This document shows positions 1 through 9,972 of a stretch of 64,000 nucleotides of DNA, in pieces. The stretch spans positions 30,633 through 94,632 of the forward strand of contig CANJCB010000016.1 of the NCBI GenBank assembly GCA_947473305.1, given 5' to 3'. How positions within the stretch are numbered: the first letter of the stretch is position 1; each line of letters opens with the position of its first letter. The stretch is from Rhodospirillales bacterium. Its GTDB lineage: Bacteria > Pseudomonadota > Alphaproteobacteria > ATCC43930 > CGMCC-115725. Position numbers and translations under genes: made by a program. The notes beneath the pieces are model-generated. The model was not told the DNA's origin. It saw only the letters and a program-made list of their open reading frames with translations, and ran no database searches.

Positions 1-375
1 ATCCCGCTGCCCCATACGGTGGACATCGAGACGGTGCGAAAGCTCGTCAAGAAGGTCGGCCAGAAGATGCTGGAGGAGCCGGAACTCGCGGCGGTGATCA
101 ACGAGCCTCTGAAGTGCAACATCTACAGGATCGAGCCGGGCCTGAAGATCTTCCGCTGCAAGTTCCAGTCGCTGCCGGGCCAGCAGTTCACCGTGCGGGC
201 GCAGGCCTATCGGCGGATCGAGACGGCATTGAAGGCAGCGGGCCTGGGCTTCGCGGACAATGCGCAGAAGCTGTTGGTCGAGCACCAGGGAACCAACGAG
301 AGCGCCCCGGAAACGATCTCCACGCTCGCCGGGGTGCCGCCGTCGATGTTGAACCCTGGGGCTGCGGCAACCTAG
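1..375 (+). CDS. MscS-family mechanosensitive channel, C-terminal fragment (5' end outside the window)
   Basis: The reading frame is open from base 1 to the TAG at 373-375, so only the last 124 residues are visible. The peptide begins at PLPHTVDIETV, which fits the cytoplasmic beta and alpha/beta region of MscS channels. Further matches are the EPELAAVINEP, GLKIFRCKFQSLPGQQF and AYRRIETALKAAG stretches in the C-terminal alpha/beta domain. MscS channels release small osmolytes on membrane tension. The membrane segments lie off the left edge, so subtype and total length cannot be judged. A GTG at 19 could be mistaken for a start but is internal to the domain. Confidence 0.75.
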   Translation: MPLPHTVDIETVRKLVKKVGQKMLEEPELAAVINEPLKCNIYRIEPGLKIFRCKFQSLPGQQFTVRAQAYRRIETALKAAGLGFADNAQKLLVEHQGTNESAPETISTLAGVPPSMLNPGAAAT

Positions 376-393
376 GTTCTGCGAACACCCGTA

Positions 394-1308
394 TCAGGTC
401 TCGCCGACCGCCTTCCGCCAATACCCCAGGTCCACGTATTTCTCCGGTGCGGGCGGCGTGCCCCCCGACTGACCTTCGACTTTGGCCCGGATCGCGAGCA
501 CGTTCTTGAAGCCTTCCCTGTCGAAAGTCGCGTCCTTCGCGAGTCCTGTCCCGGGCGCCGTCGCGATCTCATAGGCCTTTGCCGCGATGGTAGGTGCGAG
601 TTTCAGCCGCTCTTCCAGCAGCTTTACCGCTTCCGCACGGTTCTTGGGGTCGAGCGACCAGCGAAGGCCTTCCACATAGGCCTTGATATAGCTGACCAGG
701 GCCGCCTCGTTCTTCTTCCCCCAGTCGCGCATGACGAAGCCCGCGGTCGAAAGATAGGGACCGACCATGCCGATGATCTCGCCCTTGTTCTGAAGTCCGG
801 CTTGTTCCGCCAGCAGATGGAACGGGAGGTTCATGACGGCGGCCCGCGCGCTCTCGTCCTTGAGCATCCGGGCGAGGCGCAGGTGGGTTCCACCTTCCGG
901 GATCGCCTTGTAGTCGCTCCGCTCCAAGCCATTCATCTGGAGGATGCGGTAAAGGGCCAGGGCGAAAGCGGTATTGGGCGCATCCACGAGCACGATCTGG
1001 CCCCGGAGATCCTCGAAGGAACTGACGCCTTTCTGGAAGATCAGGCAGTTGAAGCCGTTGTCGCCGCCCATCACGATGGCGACGTCGTGATCCGCGAGTT
1101 CGACCATGGCGACGGCATTGTCTACCGCTGTATGAGCAATGTCATAACGCCCTTCCGCCAAACCATCGCGCAACTCGCCGGAATTAGGTGTACTGGTCAG
1201 TCTGACGTCTAGTCCGTGCTTGTCAAAAAAACCGTTATTTTCTGCGGCGAAGAGCGGCAGGTTCTGCACGCCAGAGAAGAGGATGACGTGAAGGCTGGGC
1301 TTGGGCAT
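394..1308 (-). CDS. ABC transporter substrate-binding protein, NitT/TauT (NMT1/SsuA-like) family
   Basis: A 304-residue periplasmic-binding-protein fold of the NMT1/SsuA type. It has an N-terminal strand followed by LPLFAAENNGFF, a DIAHTAVDNAVAMVE segment typical of the ligand cleft, and a FEDLRGQIVLVD hinge-region motif. These proteins bind nitrate, sulfonates, taurine, pyrimidine precursors or aromatic acids for an ABC importer. No obvious signal peptide precedes the first strand (start MPKPSLHVILFSG), which is unusual for a periplasmic protein. Either a start further upstream is used or the protein acts as a cytosolic sensor. No permease or ATPase is adjacent. It is divergent from the molybdenum hydroxylase operon with about 139 bp between starts, so co-regulation with that operon is plausible but inferred. 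Confidence 0.75.
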   Translation of the reverse strand: MPKPSLHVILFSGVQNLPLFAAENNGFFDKHGLDVRLTSTPNSGELRDGLAEGRYDIAHTAVDNAVAMVELADHDVAIVMGGDNGFNCLIFQKGVSSFEDLRGQIVLVDAPNTAFALALYRILQMNGLERSDYKAIPEGGTHLRLARMLKDESARAAVMNLPFHLLAEQAGLQNKGEIIGMVGPYLSTAGFVMRDWGKKNEAALVSYIKAYVEGLRWSLDPKNRAEAVKLLEERLKLAPTIAAKAYEIATAPGTGLAKDATFDREGFKNVLAIRAKVEGQSGGTPPAPEKYVDLGYWRKAVGET

Positions 1309-1447
1309 GGCGCGAAAATCCTGGAAATCTGGGATTGCATACGATACCGACGGCGACGCTTTTCAGGACTTGGCCGACGCGCCACCGTCATATAGGTTTG
1401 GACCCCGGTCCCAAGAGCGGGGCCGGACAAGAGGATGAGCCGTTCCG

Positions 1448-2308
1448 ATGAAGCTACCGCCCTTCGAATATGCCTGTCCAGCGACCCTCGACGAGGCGAT
1501 AGCGCTGCTCGCGTCCCGTGACGGCGACGCCAAGGCGATCTCCGGTGGCCAGAGCCTGATGCCGATCCTGGCGTTCCGCTTGGCCTCCCCCAGCCTGCTG
1601 GTCGATCTCAAGAAGCTGAAAGGTCTCGATCAGATCAAGATCGACGCCTCGGGCATCACGCTCGGCGCGAAGGTAAGCTGGCGGCAGATCGAGGATGACA
1701 AGCGGCTCGCGACCGCCCATCCGCTCCTCCAGGAAATGATCTCCCATGTCGCGCATTATCAGATCCGCAACAGGGGCACGGTGGGCGGCAGCATCGCTCA
1801 TGCGGATCCCGCGGCCGAAATGCCCGGCTTCTCCGTAACCTGCGACGCCAAGATCGTGGTCAAGGGATCGAGCGGCGAGCGCATCATTCCGGCCGGCGAA
1901 TTCTTCGAAGGGCCGCTGATGACGGTTCTCGAAGCCGACGAATTGATCACCGAGATCCGGCTGCCGCCCTGGCCTGCGGCGCGGCGCTGGGGGATGCTCG
2001 AATTCGCCCGCCGGCGTGGCGATTTCGCCATGGGCGGTGTTGCGGTCTTCTACGATCTCGACGCGCAGGGTCGTGCGGTCGATGCCCATGTGGGCGTGAT
2101 CGGCGCGGGCTCGATCCCGCATCGGGTGCCCGGCGCCGAGGCCGCGATCAACGGCACGACCGTGGATGAGACGGCAATCCTCGCGGCCGCCAAGGCTGCG
2201 GCGGCGGGAGTGGAGCCGCTGACGGACATCCATGCGAGCGCCGCCTATCGGCGCAATCTGATTTCGGTGCTGCTCGAGCGCGCGCTTCGCGCCGCCGTGG
2301 CACGTTAA
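1448..2308 (+). CDS. FAD-binding (medium) subunit of a xanthine-dehydrogenase-family molybdenum hydroxylase
   Basis: A 286-residue protein of the CoxM/CutM family. The FAD-binding motifs are visible: GGQSL at residues 33-37 and TVGGSIAHAD at 111-120. The CO-dehydrogenase-type C-terminal flavoprotein domain follows. It carries electrons between the 2Fe-2S subunit and an acceptor in a cytoplasmic heterotrimeric hydroxylase. It is the first gene of a three-gene operon (medium, small, large), with 15 nt to the next start. An AAGAGGA Shine-Dalgarno lies about 11 nt upstream of the ATG. Substrate is unknown; the family covers purines, N-heterocycles, aldehydes and CO. Confidence 0.88.
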   Translation: MKLPPFEYACPATLDEAIALLASRDGDAKAISGGQSLMPILAFRLASPSLLVDLKKLKGLDQIKIDASGITLGAKVSWRQIEDDKRLATAHPLLQEMISHVAHYQIRNRGTVGGSIAHADPAAEMPGFSVTCDAKIVVKGSSGERIIPAGEFFEGPLMTVLEADELITEIRLPPWPAARRWGMLEFARRRGDFAMGGVAVFYDLDAQGRAVDAHVGVIGAGSIPHRVPGAEAAINGTTVDETAILAAAKAAAAGVEPLTDIHASAAYRRNLISVLLERALRAAVAR

Positions 2309-2323
2309 GGGGGAACAGGGACA

Positions 2324-2815
<492 letters not shown>

Positions 2816-2826
2816 GGGGAAATAGG

Positions 2827-5124
2827 ATGAGTAAGGCGAACCGCTTTGTCGGCAGCCCGGTCGAGCGGCTTGAAGACCTGCGCTTGTTGCGCGGGCGCGG
2901 GCGCTTCGTCGACGATCTGACCGCAGAGGGCGTGCTGAACGCCGTCATCCTCCGCAGCCCGGTCGCCCATGGCATCATCAAGGGCATCGACACGAGCGCC
3001 GCTCTCGCCATCCCTGGCGTCGTTGCCGTGCTCACGGCGGAGGAGATCGGACGGCCGGTCCCGACCATCCCGATCCGGCTTTTCGCTTCAAAGCTCACGG
3101 AGCCCTTGGAACAGCCCTGCATCGCCGATCGCAAGGTGCGCTATGTGGGCGAGCCTGTCGTGCTCGTGATCGCCGAGAGCCAGGCAATTGCCGAAGACGC
3201 CTGCGACGCGGTCGTGCTCGATATCGAGACGCTGCCGCCGGTCGTGACGCGCGAGGCTGCCGAGAAGGGCCAGTCGCTGCTTTTTGACGAGTTAGGCACC
3301 AATCGCTGCGCGCGATTCACGGCGATCAAGGGCGATGCGGACGATGCCTTCCGCAATGCTGCCTATCGCCGCCGCGAACGTTTCGGGGTGCATAGGCATA
3401 CCGCCGTCTTCATGGAGGGCCGGGGGCTTCTGGCCGAATGGTTCGAGGAGGAAGGCAAGCTCGTCGTCCAAGGCGGCGCCAAGGTGCCTTTCGCGACCCG
3501 CAAGGCGCTATCCAAGCAGATGAACCTGCCCGAGGACAAGATCGAGGTCCATGAGGCGGATACGGGCGGCGGCTTCGGCTCGCGCGGCGAGTTCTATCCC
3601 GAGGATTTCCTGATCCCCTTTGCCGCGCGCTATGTGGGCAAGCCGATCAAATGGGTCGAGGACCGGCGCGAGCATCTCGCCTGTTCCAACCATTCCCGCG
3701 AAACCGAGGTCGAGGCCGAGATCGCCTGCGACAAGAACGGCATGGTGCTGGGCCTGCGCGGCACCGCTTTCGTCGATTCCGGCGCCTATGTGCGGACCAA
3801 CGGGCTTATCAACCCGCGCAATGTCTCGCAGTTCATGTCCGGTCCCTATCACGTGCCGAACATCAATATCGTGACGGATTTCTATCTCTCGAACAAAGGA
3901 CCGGTCGGGACCTATCGGGGGCCGGGCCGGTATGAGACGGATTACGTGCGCGAGCGGCTCTTCGACATGGCGGCCAACGACCTCGGCATCGATCGGGTTG
4001 AATTCCGGCGCCGCAATCTCGTCCGCGAAGACCAGATGCCCTACCAGCTTCCGCAGATCGTGGAAACCAAGAGCGGCGACGAACTCGACAGCGGCAACTA
4101 CGAGGTCACGCTCGACCAGTGCCTCGCCGAATTCAAATGGGCCGAGAAGGTCGAGAAATACGACGGTAAGCTGATCGACGGCCGCTATCACGGGTTGGGC
4201 CTGCATTGCTTCATCGAAGGCGGTGCGGCGGGTCCAAAGGAAAATGCGCGTCTCGTGCTTGAGAAGAGCGGGAATGTCTCGGTCTATGTGGGCTCGTCCC
4301 AGGTAGGGCAAGGCGTGGTCACCGTCCTGACCCAGATCGCTGCCGATGCGCTCGAAATGCCGATGGATAAGATCGCCATTTTCCACGGCTCCACGACCGG
4401 GACGAAAGAGGGCTTCGGCTCCTTCCATTCGCGCTCCACGGTGATGGGCGGTTCCGCCATCGTCGTGGCAGCCGCCAGCCTTCAGAAGCTCATGCGCGAG
4501 GCGGCGGGCCGTCGCTTCAACTGCGCGCCGGGCGAGGTAACTCTCGAAGACGGCAAGGCGCAGGGGCCGGGCGGTAAGTCGCTGACCTTCGCGGAACTGG
4601 CGGAAGAGGATATCTCCATCGAGGAGAGTTTCTTCAACCACAAGCACACCTGGGCCTATGGCACCCATGCGACCCATATCGCCGTGGATCCTCAGACCGG
4701 GCAGGTCGAGGTGCTGGAATATGTCGCGGTCGAAGACGTGGGCCGCATGGTCAATCCGCTGACCCTCGGCGGGCAGGCGGTGGGCGCCATTGTCCAGGGC
4801 CTGGGCGGGACCTTTCTCGAACATCTGATCTATGACGGCGAGGGCCAGCTTCTGACCGGCACTTTCGCGGATTATCTCCTGCCGACGGCGGGCGACTTCC
4901 CGCGGATCCGGGCGATCATGACGGGCAACTATCCTTCACCGATCAATCCCTTGGGCGTCAAGGGTGCTGGCGAGGGCGGCATCATTCCGGTGGGCGGCAT
5001 CATGGCCAATGCCATCGCTTCGGCGCTCAGGTCCTTCAATGTTCAGCCTCTGGAACTTCCCCTCTCTCCGCCGCGCATCTGGAAGCTGATCGATGACGCC
5101 AGACCGGCGGAGGCAGCGGAGTAA
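2827..5124 (+). CDS. Molybdopterin-binding (large) subunit of a xanthine-dehydrogenase-family hydroxylase, not a form I CO dehydrogenase
   Basis: A 765-residue CoxL/CutL-type catalytic subunit. The N-terminal a/b hammerhead (residues about 15-130) is followed by the two molybdopterin-binding domains. The active-site loop reads TYRGPGR at residues 362-368, resembling the AYRGAGR loop of form II and other Mo hydroxylases. It lacks the AYXCSFR loop with the Cu-binding cysteine of true form I CO dehydrogenase. The catalytic base is present as Glu716 in GAGEGG. The enzyme would hydroxylate a carbon of an aldehyde or heterocycle using water. Maturation genes of the CoxD/CoxF/XdhC kind are not in the window. 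Substrate unknown. Confidence 0.9.
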   Translation: MSKANRFVGSPVERLEDLRLLRGRGRFVDDLTAEGVLNAVILRSPVAHGIIKGIDTSAALAIPGVVAVLTAEEIGRPVPTIPIRLFASKLTEPLEQPCIADRKVRYVGEPVVLVIAESQAIAEDACDAVVLDIETLPPVVTREAAEKGQSLLFDELGTNRCARFTAIKGDADDAFRNAAYRRRERFGVHRHTAVFMEGRGLLAEWFEEEGKLVVQGGAKVPFATRKALSKQMNLPEDKIEVHEADTGGGFGSRGEFYPEDFLIPFAARYVGKPIKWVEDRREHLACSNHSRETEVEAEIACDKNGMVLGLRGTAFVDSGAYVRTNGLINPRNVSQFMSGPYHVPNINIVTDFYLSNKGPVGTYRGPGRYETDYVRERLFDMAANDLGIDRVEFRRRNLVREDQMPYQLPQIVETKSGDELDSGNYEVTLDQCLAEFKWAEKVEKYDGKLIDGRYHGLGLHCFIEGGAAGPKENARLVLEKSGNVSVYVGSSQVGQGVVTVLTQIAADALEMPMDKIAIFHGSTTGTKEGFGSFHSRSTVMGGSAIVVAAASLQKLMREAAGRRFNCAPGEVTLEDGKAQGPGGKSLTFAELAEEDISIEESFFNHKHTWAYGTHATHIAVDPQTGQVEVLEYVAVEDVGRMVNPLTLGGQAVGAIVQGLGGTFLEHLIYDGEGQLLTGTFADYLLPTAGDFPRIRAIMTGNYPSPINPLGVKGAGEGGIIPVGGIMANAIASALRSFNVQPLELPLSPPRIWKLIDDARPAEAAE

Positions 5125-5195
5125 GACGGGCTTATAACGACGCCGCCTCGTGGGCTGACGGTATAGGGCGAGCGGATATCCGAAAGGGATCGCCT

Positions 5196-6764
5196 ATGAA
5201 ACGCACCGCCATTTCGCTCGTGAGCGCCGCGGCGTTCTGGTCCGTCACCGTCTTTGCGCAAACGCCTGAACGGGGTGGCAGCGCCGTCTTCGTTCTCAAT
5301 CAGGACCCGCCGCTGCTGACCTCGGTCCTGTCCAATGGGGTGGCGGAGCGGTCCATCGGCTGCATCGCTTATGAAGGGCTCGTGCTGATCACCGACGATT
5401 ACAAGGTGATGCCTGGACTGGCGAAATCCTGGAGCGTGTCGCCGGACGGTCTCAGTTACAGCTTCGATCTCGAAAAGACGACCTGGCACGACGGCAAGCC
5501 CTTCACCTCGGAAGATGTGAAGTTCGCGCTTCTCCAGTTGAATGCCAAATACTCCTCGGTCTTCCTGGCTGCCGGCCGGGCCATCGACAGCATCGAGACG
5601 CCGGCGCCGGACAAGGTGGTCATCAAGCTGAAGAACACCTTCGGGCCTTTCATGCTCTCGCTCACCTGCGAGCAGGGCGGCTCGATCCAGCCCAAGCATA
5701 TTTTCGAGCAGGGCGATCCCCTGAAGAACCCGGCCAATGCCGCGCCGGTCGGCACGGGACCCTTCAAATTCGCCGAGTGGAAGCATGGCGATTTCGTGCG
5801 GATGACCCGCAACGACCAATTCCACGAGGCGGGCCGTCCCTACCTCGACGAGGTGATCGGCAAGGTTATCCCCCAGTCGGCGTCCCGCATCCACGCGCTG
5901 ATCGCCGGCGAGGTCGATCTCATCCATATCCTGCCGCCTAACGAGGTCAAGAACATCGAGGGCAATCCGAAGGTCAAGGTGGTGGCGAGCGACGTGTCGC
6001 CCCTGGCCGTTCTGGCCTTCTTCAATACCTTGAAAAAGCCCCTAGACGACAAGCGGGTGCGCCAGGCGCTGATGATGGCGACTGACCGGGAGTATCTCTT
6101 CCGCAATCCCTTCTTCGGCGTCGGCAGCGTCGGAACTCAGCCGTTCCTGACCGATATCACCTGGACGCGCGTGCCGGAGATCGACTACCGCAAGATGTAT
6201 CCCTTCGATGTGGCGAAAGCGAACGCGCTACTCGATGCGGCGGGGATGAAGCGCGGCGCGGAGGGTAAGCGCTTCCCTGTCCGGATCGCGATTTTCAGCA
6301 GCGACTATCCTGAATTCCAGGAAGTCTCCGTGGCGCTTAAGAGCATGTGGCAGGCTGTTGGCGTCGATGTGACGATCGAGGCGGCCGAAAGGCCGACGCT
6401 GGTCAAGCGGGTCTTTACCGACCATGACTTCGACGTGACACTGCAGGTCTATGCGTCCTACGCCGATCCCGCACTTGGGGTGGCTCGGACTTTTTCGAGC
6501 CGCACCATCAATATGGGTTTCGGCAATGCCGCGAGCTATTCGAACCCGGTGGTCGACGATCTTCTGGAAAAGGGCGAGCGCGCGACGAATTTCGACGAAC
6601 GTGCGGTCTTTTATAAACAGGCTCAGATGATCCTCGCGGAGGATCTGCCGGTGATCACGCTACGCCAGTACCGCGATCCCGATGGCGCATCGAAGCGTCT
6701 CAATGGCCTCTGGGGCGAGTTCCAGGGCAACGGCTACTGGGCTCACGCCTGGTTGTCGAAGTAG
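5196..6764 (+). CDS. ABC transporter substrate-binding protein, family 5 (DppA/OppA type)
   Basis: A 522-residue extracytoplasmic binding protein. An N-terminal signal peptide (about 22 residues, ending at FAQ) precedes the mature chain starting near TPERGGS. The chain shows family-5 landmarks: KSWSVSPDGLSYSFDL, the WHDGKPFTSEDVKF motif, PVGTGPFKF and VRQALMMATDREY. Family members capture peptides, nickel, opines or other small organics. It follows the Mo hydroxylase by 71 bp on the same strand and may be co-transcribed with it, suggesting the ligand could be a hydroxylase substrate (inference). No permease or ATPase is nearby. It is clearly related to the proteins at 6804-8384 and 44526-46115. 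Confidence 0.88.
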   Translation: MKRTAISLVSAAAFWSVTVFAQTPERGGSAVFVLNQDPPLLTSVLSNGVAERSIGCIAYEGLVLITDDYKVMPGLAKSWSVSPDGLSYSFDLEKTTWHDGKPFTSEDVKFALLQLNAKYSSVFLAAGRAIDSIETPAPDKVVIKLKNTFGPFMLSLTCEQGGSIQPKHIFEQGDPLKNPANAAPVGTGPFKFAEWKHGDFVRMTRNDQFHEAGRPYLDEVIGKVIPQSASRIHALIAGEVDLIHILPPNEVKNIEGNPKVKVVASDVSPLAVLAFFNTLKKPLDDKRVRQALMMATDREYLFRNPFFGVGSVGTQPFLTDITWTRVPEIDYRKMYPFDVAKANALLDAAGMKRGAEGKRFPVRIAIFSSDYPEFQEVSVALKSMWQAVGVDVTIEAAERPTLVKRVFTDHDFDVTLQVYASYADPALGVARTFSSRTINMGFGNAASYSNPVVDDLLEKGERATNFDERAVFYKQAQMILAEDLPVITLRQYRDPDGASKRLNGLWGEFQGNGYWAHAWLSK

Positions 6765-6795
6765 TCCCCTCTCCGCCAGAAGAGCGGAGAGGGGA
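6765..6795. terminator. Perfect 12-bp hairpin between convergent genes
   Basis: The arms TCCCCTCTCCGC (6765-6776) and GCGGAGAGGGGA (6784-6795) are exact reverse complements around a 7-nt loop. The hairpin sits directly after the stop of one binding-protein gene and just before the stop of the convergent one, so it can serve both. No T-run follows on either strand, so it may slow polymerase or protect 3' ends rather than act as a classical intrinsic terminator. Confidence 0.6.
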
Positions 6796-6803
6796 TAGCA
6801 TCT

Positions 6804-8384
6804 TTAGCGGTCGAGCCAGGCGTCGCGCCAGGTGATCAGGAACTGCTCGTCGTCGATGCCGCGAACGTCCTTTGAGATGCCGTCGTAATATTCGTGCTCG
6901 TGGAGCGTATAGACCGGCAGATCGTCGGCCAGGATGACTTGGACCTTGCGATAGATGGCGCCGCGCGCTTCCTTGCCGACAGCCTTCTGGGCGTCTTCGA
7001 AAAGCTTGTCCACTTCCGGGTTGGAATAGCCCGATCCGTTGCCGAAAGCCTTCTTGATCGACGAGGTAACCCAGGTCCGGGCCATGCCCAATGCGGGATC
7101 CGAGAAGCTCGTATAGGAGTTGATGAAGGTATCGATATCCATGTCGGTATACATGCGCTTCGTCGCCGTGGTGCGATCCACGGATTCGATCGAAAGATCG
7201 ACGCCGACATCACCCCACATCTTCTTGATCGCCTGGGCTGCGACCGGGGAATCCACATCGTCTGCCGCGATCAGGATGCCGAGCTTGAAGCGGATGCCGT
7301 TGGCGCCACGTTTCATGCCAGCCTCGTCGAGCATCTCGTTGGCCCGCTTAGGGTCATAGGCGTACATCTTGCGGTAGTCGATGTCCGGATTGGCCGACCA
7401 GGCAAGCCGGTTGGTGAAAGGCATGGTGCCGGCTCCCCCAACCCCCTGATAGGCGGTCTTCGCGATGTAGTCGCGGTCCATGGCGATAAAGAGCGCTTGG
7501 CGCACCTTCTTGTTGTCCAGCGGTTTGCGATTGACGTTGAGGAACATGAAATCGACGCTGGGCGGCGTGGAAGACGCGACAAGGGCAAGCTTCTGGTTCG
7601 ACTTCACGACGTTGTAGTCGCTCACCGGCAGGAAATAATTGGTGACGAAATCGACTTCGCCTGCGACCAGCGCCTGGGTCCGCGCCGTGGATTGCGGAAT
7701 GACCTTGGCGATGATCTCGTCGAGGTAGGGTTTGCCCTTCTCCCAGTAGTTCGGATTCTTGACCAGGGTCAGGTGATCGCCGCGCTTCCATTCCTTGAGC
7801 AGGAAAGGTCCGAGGCCGATCGGCTTTTCCAGGGTGGCCGGATTGGTCAGCGGATTGGTGCCCTCATAAACGTGCTTCGGCAGGACCGAGCCGCCCTGCT
7901 GGCAGGCCAGGGAGATCAGGAAGGGTCCGTAGGGTTCCTTCAGGTGGATAATCACCTTGTCCGGGGCCGGCGTATCGATCGTTTCGATCACCCGGCCGGC
8001 GCCAGCGAAGACGGAACTGTATTTGGAACTCACCTCGAGGAGGGAATATTTGACATCGGCCGAGGTCATCGGCTTGCCGTCTTCCCAATTCGTCTGAACG
8101 AGGTCGAAACTGTAGGTCAGGCCGTCCGGGGATACCGTATAGGACTTGGCGAGCAAGGGCTGCGGATCGCCCTTGGCGTCCATCCGCATCAGGCCCTGAT
8201 AGACGACGCAGGCGATATGGCCATCCGCATTGCTGCTGCCGATGCTGCGGTTCAAGGTGCTGGGATCGGTCCCGATGGTCAGGACCAGGGTGCCCCCGCG
8301 CTTGGGTGTCGCGGTTTGGGCCGAGGCGTCGCAGAACGGAAGAGATGCGGCCAAGGCCGCGAGGAACAGGGACCGGACGAGCAT
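6804..8384 (-). CDS. ABC transporter substrate-binding protein, family 5
   Basis: A 526-residue family-5 binding protein with a Sec signal peptide (MLVRSLFLAALAASLPFCDASAQ, about 23 residues). The mature chain shows the same landmarks as its neighbour: YTVSPDGLTYSFDL, WEDGKPMTSADVKY, PIGLGPFLL and VRQALFIAMDRDY. It is convergent with the paralogue at 5196-6764 and shares a hairpin with it. An AGGAGG Shine-Dalgarno stands 8-9 nt upstream of the ATG. Its start is divergent from the aldehyde dehydrogenase gene with about 139 bp between them. The ligand is unknown, and no membrane components are encoded nearby. Confidence 0.88.
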   Translation of the reverse strand: MLVRSLFLAALAASLPFCDASAQTATPKRGGTLVLTIGTDPSTLNRSIGSSNADGHIACVVYQGLMRMDAKGDPQPLLAKSYTVSPDGLTYSFDLVQTNWEDGKPMTSADVKYSLLEVSSKYSSVFAGAGRVIETIDTPAPDKVIIHLKEPYGPFLISLACQQGGSVLPKHVYEGTNPLTNPATLEKPIGLGPFLLKEWKRGDHLTLVKNPNYWEKGKPYLDEIIAKVIPQSTARTQALVAGEVDFVTNYFLPVSDYNVVKSNQKLALVASSTPPSVDFMFLNVNRKPLDNKKVRQALFIAMDRDYIAKTAYQGVGGAGTMPFTNRLAWSANPDIDYRKMYAYDPKRANEMLDEAGMKRGANGIRFKLGILIAADDVDSPVAAQAIKKMWGDVGVDLSIESVDRTTATKRMYTDMDIDTFINSYTSFSDPALGMARTWVTSSIKKAFGNGSGYSNPEVDKLFEDAQKAVGKEARGAIYRKVQVILADDLPVYTLHEHEYYDGISKDVRGIDDEQFLITWRDAWLDR

Positions 8385-8523
8385 TCGGTGAGCCTCCTAG
8401 TCGTTGTCGTTTCATTATTCATGACTGCCAGGAATTGCGCCAGCCTCATGCCGGCTTGGCAGCGGGGGCGGGCCACACTACCCTCACGCCGGATTTCCCA
8501 GGACCCAACCTTCGGATAGAACG

Positions 8524-9954
8524 ATGACCCAGCCTTCTTCCATTGTCTCTTTCATCGGCGGGCGTGATGCGGATGCCGGCCCCGGCGGTTTCGATCTCGT
8601 CAATCCCCAGGACGGATCGGTCATCGGCCGAATCTCGGAGGCAGGCGAAGTCGGCGTCAATGCGGCGGTGACCGCCGCCCAGGCCGCTTTCGCCGCCAAC
8701 CGCAAGTCGCCGGTCCACCAGCGGGTCGCCTGGCTCAAGGCGGCGGCAGTGGCCCTGGGCAAGGCGGGCGACGAGTTGGCCGAGATTATCTGCGCCGATG
8801 TCGGTAAGCCGATCCGGGTCTGCCGCTTCGAAGCTAAGCGCGGTGTCGAGTTCATCGAGGCGGTGGCGGCGGCGCTCCCCCAGATGGGCGGGGAGGTACT
8901 GCCTTTGGATTCGGTGGCAGGCGGCACGGGGCATCTTGGTTTCACCCGGCACATTCCCTATGGCGTGGTCGCCGGCATCACGCCCTTCAACGCGCCGATA
9001 AACCTGTTGGTCCAGAAGGTCGCGCCGGCCATCGCCGCAGGCAATGCGATTGTCGTGAAGCCCGCCCCCGCCGGGACGAGGACGGCGCTCCGCGTGGCGA
9101 AAATTTTCCAGGAAGCGGGCTGGCCCAAGGATCTCTTCAACGTGGTGACCGGTGACCGGGAGACGGCCTTGGCTCTGGCCGGTCATCCCGATGTCTCGGC
9201 GGTGACCTTCACCGGTGGGACGGGCGGCGGCAACGCCCTGGCGCGCGCAGCGGGCGCCAAGAAGTTCGTGGCGGAGCTTGGGTCCAATGCCGCCAATATC
9301 GTATTGGCCGACGCGGATATAGAAGATGCGGCCAAGAAGATCGCCGGGGCCGCTTTCGAGGCCAGTGGGCAGCAATGTATCTCGGCCCAGCGGGTCTTGG
9401 TCGATCACAAGGTGCTTCCGGCGTTTCTCGAGAAATTCGTGGCGGCGGCGAAGCTTCTGAAGGCGGGCCGCGCGGACGATCCCACCACCGATCTTGGGCC
9501 CATGGTGAGCGCTGCCTCGGCCGACCGGGTTATGGCAATGTGCGAAGATGCGCTGAAGCGGGGCGCGCGCTACGCCCTGGAGCCGCGTCGTGACGGCGCG
9601 CTCGTGACGCCCGCGGTTTTGGTCGATGCCCCACGGGCGTCGCGGCTCTGGCATGAAGAGGTCTTCGGCCCGGTCGCCATCGTCGTTCCCTTCGATGGGA
9701 TCGACGAGGCATTGGAACTCGCCAACGATTCGCCCTTCGGGCTTCAGGGAGCGGTCTTCACGAGCGCCTTATCGTCGGCTCTGCGGTTTGCCGATGATTT
9801 TCATGTCGGCTCGCTCTGGGTCAACGAGCCGAGCCGGTTCCGGCTCGATATGTATCCCTTCGGCGGGGTGAAGCAGAGCGGTGTCGGCCGCGAGGGCGTG
9901 CGTTATGCGATCGAAGAACTGACCCAGATCAAGTTTATCGGGATCAAGCCCTAA
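8524..9954 (+). CDS. NAD(P)+-dependent aldehyde dehydrogenase
   Basis: A 476-residue member of the aldehyde dehydrogenase superfamily. The general base Glu251 lies in FVAELGSNAA and the nucleophile Cys285 in GQQCISAQR. The cofactor region FNAPINLLVQK and KPAPAGTRTALR is intact. It oxidises an aldehyde to the acid in the cytoplasm. FNAPIN and the LGSNAA form of the Glu motif differ from the more common FNFP and LGGK versions, placing it among the less typical subfamilies related to lactaldehyde or phosphonate aldehyde dehydrogenases. It is convergent with the oxygenase gene that ends at 9973. Its specificity cannot be read from sequence. Confidence 0.9.
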   Translation: MTQPSSIVSFIGGRDADAGPGGFDLVNPQDGSVIGRISEAGEVGVNAAVTAAQAAFAANRKSPVHQRVAWLKAAAVALGKAGDELAEIICADVGKPIRVCRFEAKRGVEFIEAVAAALPQMGGEVLPLDSVAGGTGHLGFTRHIPYGVVAGITPFNAPINLLVQKVAPAIAAGNAIVVKPAPAGTRTALRVAKIFQEAGWPKDLFNVVTGDRETALALAGHPDVSAVTFTGGTGGGNALARAAGAKKFVAELGSNAANIVLADADIEDAAKKIAGAAFEASGQQCISAQRVLVDHKVLPAFLEKFVAAAKLLKAGRADDPTTDLGPMVSAASADRVMAMCEDALKRGARYALEPRRDGALVTPAVLVDAPRASRLWHEEVFGPVAIVVPFDGIDEALELANDSPFGLQGAVFTSALSSALRFADDFHVGSLWVNEPSRFRLDMYPFGGVKQSGVGREGVRYAIEELTQIKFIGIKP

Positions 9955-9972
9955 CGGTTCCGGGCTTCCCGG

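Noticed and set aside
2827..5124. Form I aerobic CO dehydrogenase
   Set aside because: The Cu-binding AYXCSFR loop is absent (TYRGPGR instead) and no cox accessory genes are present.
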